Under the pieces are notes generated by a model. That model was not told the DNA's origin and ran no database searches. It worked only from the letters and a program-made list of their open reading frames with translations. Below, one piece after another: positions 9,090 to 15,450 of a stretch of DNA of 32,163 nt. Source of the DNA: Comamonadaceae bacterium. GTDB taxonomy: Bacteria > Pseudomonadota > Gammaproteobacteria > Burkholderiales > Burkholderiaceae_C. The position numbers and the translations under genes were made by a program. The stretch lies in assembly GCA_947452635.1 (NCBI GenBank), contig CANGEE010000011.1, forward strand, positions 1 to 32,163, written 5' to 3'. Each line of letters begins with the position of its first letter. Within the stretch, counting starts at the first letter, position 1.

Positions 9090-10472
9090 ATGAGAAACTT
9101 TTTGTCACGTGCGCTGGCTGTGTGCAGCCTGTTGGGGGCATGCCATGCGGTTCAAGCCGAGCCGCAGGCGCTGGCGTCTGTGTACACGGTGCAAGCGCCG
9201 CAGGGGCAATGGGTGGTTCGTGCACTGACCCATGCGACACATTGCCCTGGGATTGCATGGGACGGTCAGCCCCCTGTCGCCATGCACTTGCGCGCTGCGC
9301 AGGGTACTGTGGCGGTGCGCCGTGACGCTGCACAAGCCGACAGCAAACCTGCAATTTTCGATGTCACGAGCTGTGAAGCCACTTGGCCGGCCCATGCGCA
9401 ATCGGCCCGCATTGAGGGCCAAGCGGTCCCCGCACCGCCCAAGCAAATTGAGCGTATCTTGATCGTGGCCGATACAGGGTGCCGGTTGAAAGCCTCAGAA
9501 AATGCCTTCCAAGCATGCAACGATGCCGATCAATGGCCTTTTGCGCAAATCGCCCAAAGTGCAGCGCGGCTGCAACCTGACTTGGTGGTGCATATCGGTG
9601 ATGTGCATTACCGTGAAAGCCCATGCCCCGCAGGAAATACGGGCTGCGCACAGGCCACTTGGGGCTATGGTTGGGATGCCTGGCGCGATGATTTTTTCAA
9701 ACCCGCAGCGCCTTTGCTGGCGCGCGCGCCTTGGTTGTTTGTGCGGGGTAACCATGAGTCGTGCTTCCGTGCTGGGCAAGGGTGGTTTCGTTTCTTGGAT
9801 GCGTTGCCTTGGACCGACCAACGCAATTGCAACACGCCAGACAATGATGCGGATGGTGATTTTTCAGAGCCGTTTGCAGCGATGATTTCAGACAGTGCCC
9901 AGTTCATTGTGTTTGATTCATCCAAGTCCAGTGGCAAAGCTTATGCGCCTACAGACCCTGCATTTTTAAAGTACCAGAAGCAACTGCAAGCTGCGGCTGA
10001 GTTGACGACGCACAAAGCGCAGAATTTTTTTATCAATCACCATCCTTTGTTGGCTGCTGCTCCCAGCAAAGACCCTCATCATTTCAAGGCTGGCGGCAGT
10101 GCGGGTCTGCAGTCGGTGTTCGAGACCCTTGAGCCCGACCGCCTGTTTCCGCCCGGTGTGACGGTGGCCATGCACGGCCATGTGCATGTGTTTGAAGCCA
10201 TCAGCTTTCAGTCGAATCACCCGGTCTCATTGGTCATGGGTAACTCCGGCTCCTTGAACGAAGGGCAGGCGCCTCATGTGATCAAACCCACGGACCGCAT
10301 TTACAAAAATGCGGTGGTGAGCAACTACGCGGCACGGTCTGAGTACGGCTTTGCCACCTTGGATCGAAGCGTCAAAGCAGGGCAGGCGTCATGGCTTTTG
10401 ACCGAATACACCCCGCAAGGCCAGCCCGTGATCCGTTGCCATGTCCAAAATGGCAAGAGCGATTGCCAATGA
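9090..10472 (+). CDS. Secreted metallophosphoesterase (calcineurin-like)
   Basis: Predicted extracytoplasmic phosphoesterase with a two-metal centre, 460 aa. All family motifs are present: DTG (D128), GDVHY (D171, H173), GNHE (N221, H222), HH (317-318) and GHVH (H364, H366). The N-terminus is a signal peptide. It could be cut after AVQA (about residue 23), or processed as a lipoprotein at C18 (LLGAC). The ATG at 9090 is chosen because it begins the signal peptide; upstream in-frame codons overlap the end of tonB. It has several cysteines (C52, C95, C131, C143, C179, C186, C225, C247), consistent with a disulfide-bonded periplasmic protein. The gene follows tonB by 29 bases. Substrate unknown; it may release phosphate from an imported or surface-bound organophosphate. 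Confidence 0.85.
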   Translation: MRNFLSRALAVCSLLGACHAVQAEPQALASVYTVQAPQGQWVVRALTHATHCPGIAWDGQPPVAMHLRAAQGTVAVRRDAAQADSKPAIFDVTSCEATWPAHAQSARIEGQAVPAPPKQIERILIVADTGCRLKASENAFQACNDADQWPFAQIAQSAARLQPDLVVHIGDVHYRESPCPAGNTGCAQATWGYGWDAWRDDFFKPAAPLLARAPWLFVRGNHESCFRAGQGWFRFLDALPWTDQRNCNTPDNDADGDFSEPFAAMISDSAQFIVFDSSKSSGKAYAPTDPAFLKYQKQLQAAAELTTHKAQNFFINHHPLLAAAPSKDPHHFKAGGSAGLQSVFETLEPDRLFPPGVTVAMHGHVHVFEAISFQSNHPVSLVMGNSGSLNEGQAPHVIKPTDRIYKNAVVSNYAARSEYGFATLDRSVKAGQASWLLTEYTPQGQPVIRCHVQNGKSDCQ

Positions 10473-10488
10473 AATACATCGGTTCAAA

Positions 10489-11061
10489 ATGAATACCCCG
10501 TTGAACGCTGCTTACGATCGCCGAACGGTTTGGTTGCATTGGTGGGTGGCTTTTCTGATTGTCGGTTTGTGGATTGCTGGCCAGTGCATCAACTGGATGC
10601 CGCGCGGTACACCCAAAATCATGTTTCGCAGTGCGCACATTGCCGTGGGGGTGGTGTTGGCGCTGTTTTGGCTGTACCGCATTTACTGGCGCGCTTTTCG
10701 CGGTGTGAAGCTCCCCACCCTGGACCTCAGTCGGTTGAGCCGCTTCAGCCGTGTTTATCACCAAGGGCTGTATGTGCTGATCGGCATTCTCTTGCTGTCT
10801 GGCCTGGCTGCTGTCTGGATTCGTGGCGATAATTTGTTTGAGTTGTTCATCGTCCCGGCCTGGGATCCTGGCAACAAAGAACTGCGGCGCAGCGCAGTGC
10901 AATTGCACGAATGGCTGGCCAATGGGCTGCTGGCGGCTGCTGGACTGCATATGCTGGCGGCCTTGTGGCATCACTGGAAACGCCAGGATGGGCTGCTGCA
11001 TCGCATGTGGCCAACACGTCTGTCCCAGCGCGCCATGTCACCAAGCTTTCATGACCAGTAG
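10489..11061 (+). CDS. Cytochrome b561-family membrane protein
   Basis: Diheme-type membrane cytochrome, 190 aa, with four membrane segments (about 12-32, 48-66, 89-110 and 138-161). The likely heme ligands are H17 (WLHWW), H50 (SAHIAVG), H140 (QLHEW) and H154 (GLHML), with one near each membrane face as in the bacterial b561 family (PF01292). I use the ATG at 10489, 16 bases after the phosphoesterase stop; an in-frame GTG/ATG region further upstream overlaps that gene. These proteins usually carry electrons between quinol and a periplasmic partner. No obvious redox partner is next to it, so its role in this operon is unclear. Confidence 0.85.
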   Translation: MNTPLNAAYDRRTVWLHWWVAFLIVGLWIAGQCINWMPRGTPKIMFRSAHIAVGVVLALFWLYRIYWRAFRGVKLPTLDLSRLSRFSRVYHQGLYVLIGILLLSGLAAVWIRGDNLFELFIVPAWDPGNKELRRSAVQLHEWLANGLLAAAGLHMLAALWHHWKRQDGLLHRMWPTRLSQRAMSPSFHDQ

Positions 11062-11108
11062 GCATGCTGGTCACTGCAGCAATTGGCTGCGGATCTGAAG
11101 GAGCTTTG

Positions 11109-11426
11109 ATGACCCATGAACACACCCGCGTTCCTGAAAACCAAGCTGATGAGGCTTTGCTGAGCGATCACTTCGAAGACGATGAGATCGAAACCTTGGC
11201 CGACTACCACCGGATGGCGTCTTTGCACTATGCACAAGCCGCCAAGCACCACACCTTGGCGGCTGACGCCGATGACCATGGCCACGAAGAGTCACGCAAT
11301 TCGCATGCCTTTTTGGCGTATCGTCACCAATTGGTGGCCAACCAGTATGCAGAAATTGCCGTGATTGAGAGCGACGATTTGGGCGAAGAAGTGGAAGTTT
11401 CAGCTCAAGCAGAGCACGCCGCTTGA
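11109..11426 (+). CDS. Small acidic, histidine-rich protein of unknown function
   Basis: 105 aa, not recognised. It has 12 histidines and about 24 Asp/Glu but only one lysine, with pairs and clusters such as HEH (3-5), HH (47-48) and DHGHEE (56-61). There is no signal peptide and no membrane segment, so it should be cytoplasmic. The middle (about 28-85) looks helical, with Tyr/His/Ala spacing like a small helical bundle. The ATG at 11109 has a strong Shine-Dalgarno (AAGGAG, 11098-11103), which supports real translation. It lies 47 bases after the b561 gene and is the last gene before the hairpin at 11452. Metal binding is a guess from composition. Confidence 0.75.
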   Translation: MTHEHTRVPENQADEALLSDHFEDDEIETLADYHRMASLHYAQAAKHHTLAADADDHGHEESRNSHAFLAYRHQLVANQYAEIAVIESDDLGEEVEVSAQAEHAA

Positions 11427-11451
11427 GCCACTGCACGCGCTGAGTTTTATG

Positions 11452-11485
11452 CCTCCGCAAAGCATCTTTGGATGCTTTGCGGAGG
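11452..11485 (+). terminator. Perfect 15-bp hairpin, terminator-like but without a T-tract
   Basis: CCTCCGCAAAGCATC (11452-11466) pairs exactly with GATGCTTTGCGGAGG (11471-11485) around a 4-base loop. It lies 26 bases after the small His-rich gene. No run of T follows on either strand, so it is not a textbook intrinsic terminator. It may act as an RNA 3' end stabiliser, a Rho-linked end or a control hairpin. Its right arm contains GGAGG (11481-11485), a ribosome-binding-like sequence, 22 bases before the TTG start of the next gene. Confidence 0.55.
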
Positions 11486-11507
11486 TTCACATTGACCTAC
11501 AGGTTGT

Positions 11508-11975
11508 TTGAAATTGAACCGATTGATTGCACGTGTTCTGACGTATTTCTTGATTTCCAGTTTGCTCCTTGTCTTTCCGCTTTTACCGCTGTTCGCTGCG
11601 CTGGTCTTTTGGCGAATCCACTTTCTCACGGACTACCTGCAGACCCTTAAGAACACCGCCATTCACATGCGCGCCATGCTGGAAGGCCCTGCGATTCATT
11701 ACTTTGCCGATGTGATGGGACGCGCCCATCAAGTGCCACAGGCCATGGGCGGCAGTTGTGTGCAGTGCGGCAATTGCTGCATGGACAAGCGCTGCATGTT
11801 TTTGCAGCCCATTCAAGACGGCCGCTTTCAATGCGGTATTTACCATTCGCCGCTGCGCCGCTTTTCCAATTGCGGCTCTTTCCCGCTCAATGCCTACGAC
11901 ATCGAGCGCTATGAATGTCCCAGCTACTTTGTGATTCAGGTGATGTCCAGCTCACCTGAATCACAGGGGCATTAG
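11508..11975 (+). CDS. Membrane-anchored Cys-cluster protein (YkgJ-like, PF03692-type)
   Basis: 155 aa. One or two hydrophobic segments at the N-terminus (about 10-37) are followed by a cysteine-rich domain with C84, C87, C90, C91, C96, C109, C122 and C137 (CVQCGNCC, FQCGIY, NCGSFP, YECPSY). This CxxCxxCC pattern is that of the YkgJ family, annotated as Zn- or Fe-S-binding; no reaction is known to me. No ATG exists before the membrane segment. The TTG at 11508 is the likely start (the frame opens only 12 bases earlier), with in-frame TTGs at 11514 and 11523 as alternatives. The stop faces the stop of the phytase-like gene, three bases away. Confidence 0.7.
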   Translation: MKLNRLIARVLTYFLISSLLLVFPLLPLFAALVFWRIHFLTDYLQTLKNTAIHMRAMLEGPAIHYFADVMGRAHQVPQAMGGSCVQCGNCCMDKRCMFLQPIQDGRFQCGIYHSPLRRFSNCGSFPLNAYDIERYECPSYFVIQVMSSSPESQGH

Positions 11976-11978
11976 CCT

Positions 11979-13331
11979 TTATTTGGCGCGCAGAAACTCC
12001 GCCACTTCCAATAACACCATCTCGTTGTCATCGGCCTTGTTGGGCAGGCGGCTGCTGGAGAAGGGCAGGTTGTTGTCGTTGCCGACCACGATGTGCTTGG
12101 CGTCAACCACGTCCACGTTTTCGATGGTGAAGAAGGGGAAGGTCAGGACACCGTTGTCCAAAGGTTTGCGCGCCAGTTTGTGCGGATCAGCGATGTTCAT
12201 CAGGTCGATGTAGCCGATCTTGCGCACCGGCCCGCCCACGTTGTTCTCGCTCAATTCGATTTTGTAGACGCGTTTGAATTTCGCCAGGTCATGGAAACAA
12301 TCTTTGCGTTGTTGCCCTGCGGGGCAGGCATTGGCGGCGGTGCCCTCGCCGTTGTCACGCTCGATGATCAGGCCTGTGGTGCTGTCAATCATGTTGAAGT
12401 CACCGATCGCGTGGGTGTTGGCTTCCAGCACGTACTTCCAGTGGCGACCGGTCCATTTTTCGGACGCCACATCAAACTCCAATACGCGCAGGTACTGCTT
12501 GCCGTCCAGGTTTTCAAACGATTTGGCGGCATCGTTCCAAACCGGCCCTTCCAGCAAGGGATACAACTTGCGGCCGTCTTTGGAGGACGCCATGCCCTCA
12601 AAACCTTTGGAGCGGCGAATTTCAAACTTGGTCAGATCGGCGGGAAAGCCAGGTGTCGTGACGGCAGGGTGGTCGGGGGAGCGCACCACGTTCCCATCCA
12701 CCAGGGTTTCGAACACGGCCAACACTTTGCCTTTCAAGTCGGCCTTGATCAGGTAGGGGCCAAATTCGTCGCCGATCCACAGGTGCTGGCCGACGATTTG
12801 GAAGCTCTCGGTGTCAAAGTCTGAGCCCGTCAAATAGCGCTCAGGCGTGCCTTCATGAACGATGCGAAAGGGCACTTTTTGATCCGGGTCGTGCAAAAAG
12901 GTGGTGGCCAAGCGGGTGAATTGACCGGTTTTGAAATCGATCGTGTAGTGGTTCAGATACAGCATGAAATCGGGTGAGTTGGCTTTAGAGCCTGCACCGT
13001 TGTCGGTCAGCACCCAAAAAGAGCCGTCGCTCATGCGCTGAATGCCCGAGTGACCTTGCTGCGGTTGGCCATCGAAAGGCAAAAACACGCCTGTGGGTCG
13101 GCCGGCCGACAAGCCCTCGACGCTGGCCAACTTCGCAACGCGCTGGCCGGTGGTGAATTTGCCGCTGGACTTCACATCGGCCGGTGCATCGGCCGGCGCG
13201 GCCAAGTAGGAGGCGGCAGGCAACAGGGCGTGACCGGCCAGGGTCGCGGGATAGGCGCTTTGTGCTTGGGCAACGCTGGCAGCCATGGTCAGCCCCAACA
13301 GGCTGGCACCGACGCGAAAAGAATGAGACAT
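11979..13331 (-). CDS. Secreted phytase-like esterase-domain protein (PF13449-type)
   Basis: 450 aa exported protein that resembles the 'esterase-like activity of phytase' beta-propeller family. Typical pieces are GHSGIQRMSDGSFWVLTDNG, the acidic IGDEFGPY, the GFEGMA segment and ERDNGEG, all rich in Asp/Glu that could hold calcium. A signal peptide (hydrophobic core about 8-18, cut near AQA-Q at about 23) gives a periplasmic or secreted location. The ATG at 13331 is chosen because AAAGGAA lies just upstream and the signal peptide starts there; the frame stays open about 147 bases further upstream without family-like sequence. True phytase activity is not proven for this family. A candidate Pho box lies 67 bases upstream. 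Confidence 0.8.
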   Translation of the reverse strand: MSHSFRVGASLLGLTMAASVAQAQSAYPATLAGHALLPAASYLAAPADAPADVKSSGKFTTGQRVAKLASVEGLSAGRPTGVFLPFDGQPQQGHSGIQRMSDGSFWVLTDNGAGSKANSPDFMLYLNHYTIDFKTGQFTRLATTFLHDPDQKVPFRIVHEGTPERYLTGSDFDTESFQIVGQHLWIGDEFGPYLIKADLKGKVLAVFETLVDGNVVRSPDHPAVTTPGFPADLTKFEIRRSKGFEGMASSKDGRKLYPLLEGPVWNDAAKSFENLDGKQYLRVLEFDVASEKWTGRHWKYVLEANTHAIGDFNMIDSTTGLIIERDNGEGTAANACPAGQQRKDCFHDLAKFKRVYKIELSENNVGGPVRKIGYIDLMNIADPHKLARKPLDNGVLTFPFFTIENVDVVDAKHIVVGNDNNLPFSSSRLPNKADDNEMVLLEVAEFLRAK

Positions 13332-13397
13332 GCGAGTTCCTTTTTGTGAGCATGCAGAGACCACCCATGGCGTCTGCTGGCTTTCATTCTTGGTCGC

Positions 13398-13430
13398 TTT
13401 CATGACAATGTGATGGAACAAAAATGTCAT
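13398..13430 (-). promoter_or_regulatory. Candidate three-unit Pho box before the phytase-like gene
   Basis: Read on the minus strand, ATGACAT (13430-13424), GTTCCAT (13419-13413) and TTGTCAT (13408-13402) repeat with exact 11-base spacing. They match CTGTCAT at 5, 4 and 6 of 7 positions, 15 of 21 in all. The last unit ends about 70 bases before the ATG at 13331, a workable promoter distance. It was found by eye and has not been scored against the genome background. Confidence 0.42.
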
Positions 13431-13523
13431 TTTCAAGTTGGTTTTAATGAAATTTTCACAATGAACGGTTAAGTTCAAAGATCTTTTTCAAAGCGGCTGC
13501 ACGCAGTCTGTCGCCTTCATCGC

Positions 13524-14411
13524 ATGTTGTTTTCGAATCGTGTTGTGTCCTTGCTTGTGATGGCCTTGGCGCTGTGTGCATTGCCCGCTTGTTCTGTGCG
13601 GCATCACTTGTTACAGCAAGCCGCAGACGAGCTGTCGCAAACTTCGATGGAAGAAGAGGACATGGGCTTGGCGCGTGAAGCCAGTGCGCTCTACCTCAAA
13701 GTCTCAGAGGGTTTGCTGCGCGCATTGCCCACGCATTGGGGCTTGTCCCAGGCCGTGACCAGTGGGCTGACGCAATACGCTTATGCTTTTTTATCGCTCG
13801 AAGCTGACCGCGTGGAGTCTCGCGATTTGCAGCAAGCGCAGGTCTTGCGTGAGCGTGCGGCGCGCATGTACGAACGCGCCAAAATTCAAGGACTGCGCAC
13901 CTTGGAAATGAATGTCGCCGATTTACGCCTGGCCTTGTCGTCGTCCTCTGTCAAGGCATCAGCCCCTTTGCCGTTGCAAGCGGTGGGCTTGGCCTATTGG
14001 ACGGCCGCGGCCTGGGGCGGACAAATTGCTTTGTCCACCGACTCCCCTGAAGTGGTGGCCGATTTGCCTATGGCTGCCGCCTTGGCGCACAAAGCTTGGC
14101 TGACCCAGCCTGGCTACGGCGAAGGCGCATTGGCCAGTTTGATGGGCACTTTGGAGTTGGCCAGGCCCAACGGTTCGCGCGAGCGGGCTTTGCGCTATTT
14201 CGATCAAGCCATTGAAGTCAGCCAGGGGCTGACGCCAGGCCCTTGGGTGGCCAAGGCCGAGGGCTGGGCGGTGGACCAACAAGATCGACCTGCCTTTGAA
14301 GCAGGGTTGAACAAAGCCATCGCGGTGTCCAAAGGCAAACGCGACCTGGCCAGTCAGATCATGCGCGAACGCGCTCAGTGGCTGCTCAGCCAAGTCGACA
14401 CTCTTTTTTAA
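13524..14411 (+). CDS. TRAP transporter TatT-type lipoprotein
   Basis: 295 aa, resembling the TatT component family (PF16811), a helical TPR-like lipoprotein that partners the binding protein of some TRAP transporters (Tp0956 of Treponema is the model). An N-terminal signal peptide ends in the lipobox LPAC with C23. The rest is almost all helical, with TPR-like pieces: ASALYLKVSEGLLRALP, the region 108-135, and the C-terminal pair RALRYFDQAIEVSQG and FEAGLNKAIAVSKG. The binding protein gene starts 10 bases downstream and the QM permease follows, so the context agrees. The ATG at 13524 begins the signal peptide; no good Shine-Dalgarno is visible. Confidence 0.83.
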   Translation: MLFSNRVVSLLVMALALCALPACSVRHHLLQQAADELSQTSMEEEDMGLAREASALYLKVSEGLLRALPTHWGLSQAVTSGLTQYAYAFLSLEADRVESRDLQQAQVLRERAARMYERAKIQGLRTLEMNVADLRLALSSSSVKASAPLPLQAVGLAYWTAAAWGGQIALSTDSPEVVADLPMAAALAHKAWLTQPGYGEGALASLMGTLELARPNGSRERALRYFDQAIEVSQGLTPGPWVAKAEGWAVDQQDRPAFEAGLNKAIAVSKGKRDLASQIMRERAQWLLSQVDTLF

Positions 14412-14421
14412 AGGTCAAATT

Positions 14422-15450
14422 ATGTGGATGAATGCCAGCGCCAAGCGCAGGGTGATGGTGGTGGGTGCCTTGCTCAGTGGCTTGCTGCAGCCCATGGCGT
14501 GGGGGGCTGAAAAGCAATTGCGCATTGGCAGTTTGGTGCCCAAAAATTCGGTCTACCACCGCCAGCTGCTGGAGCTGGGTGAGGTCTGGAAAAAAGGGCA
14601 AGACGGTGCGCCCAAGTTCAATGTCTACACCGATGGCAGCCAAGGCGGGGAGGCCGAGATGACACGGCGCATGCGCATTGGCCAACTCCAAGGGGCTTTG
14701 TTGTCGGTGGTGGGTTTGCGCGAAATAGAGCCCAGTGTGGCCGCGCTGCAAGCCATGCCCTTGCTTTTCAAGACCTGGGAGGAGGTGGACTATGTGCGCG
14801 AAAAAATGCGCCCCGCCATGGAAAAGAAATTTGCCGACAAAGGCTTTGTGGTCTTGTCTTGGGGCGATGCGGGTTGGGTGCGGTTTTTTTCCAAAGAGCC
14901 TGCTGCGCGGCCCGACGACTACAAGAAGATGAAGTTCTTTGCTTGGGGCGCCGAAGCCGATCAACAAGCCATCATGAAAAGTCTGGGTTATACCCCCGTG
15001 CCCTTGGAGCCTACCGACATCTTGCCTGCGATCCAAACCGGCATGATCAGCGTGGTCCCTTCCACCCCTTATTTCGCGTTGGCCACGCAGATTTACAACA
15101 CCGCGCCCTATATGCTGGAAATCAACTGGGCACCGATTGTGGGCGCTTTGGTGGTGACGCAAAAAACCTGGTCTGAAATGTCCCCCGAACTGCAAGTCGC
15201 CCTGCGCAGCGCCAGCGAAAAAGCCGGTGGGGTGATTCGCGCCCAAGCCCGCAAAGAGGTGGACGAAGCGGTGGACGCGATGAAAAAGCGCGGGCTGAAA
15301 GTCACCACCCCGACCCCTGCGCAAATGCAGGAGTGGAATGCACTCGCCGACAACCTGTACCCGCGCATACGTGGCAGCATGGTGCCAGCCGATACCTTTG
15401 ACGAGGTGATGCAGCATTTGAAAACCTACCGCGCCGGGCACGCCAAATGA
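14422..15450 (+). CDS. TRAP transporter substrate-binding protein (DctP family)
   Basis: Periplasmic solute-binding protein of the TRAP importer, 342 aa, with a signal peptide (cut near AWG-AE, about residue 28). DctP-family landmarks are RIGSLVP (34-40), the GEAEMTRRMRIGQLQG segment (76-91), AMPLLFKTWEEVDYV and the EPTDILPAIQTGMI stretch (196-209). In most DctP proteins the strand before that stretch carries an Arg that binds the substrate carboxylate (K-I-R-V type); here it reads KMKFFAW (169-175), with no Arg. The ligand may therefore not be a simple carboxylic acid. AAAGG lies about 8 bases before the ATG. The stop overlaps the QM permease start (15447-15450). Confidence 0.9.
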   Translation: MWMNASAKRRVMVVGALLSGLLQPMAWGAEKQLRIGSLVPKNSVYHRQLLELGEVWKKGQDGAPKFNVYTDGSQGGEAEMTRRMRIGQLQGALLSVVGLREIEPSVAALQAMPLLFKTWEEVDYVREKMRPAMEKKFADKGFVVLSWGDAGWVRFFSKEPAARPDDYKKMKFFAWGAEADQQAIMKSLGYTPVPLEPTDILPAIQTGMISVVPSTPYFALATQIYNTAPYMLEINWAPIVGALVVTQKTWSEMSPELQVALRSASEKAGGVIRAQARKEVDEAVDAMKKRGLKVTTPTPAQMQEWNALADNLYPRIRGSMVPADTFDEVMQHLKTYRAGHAK

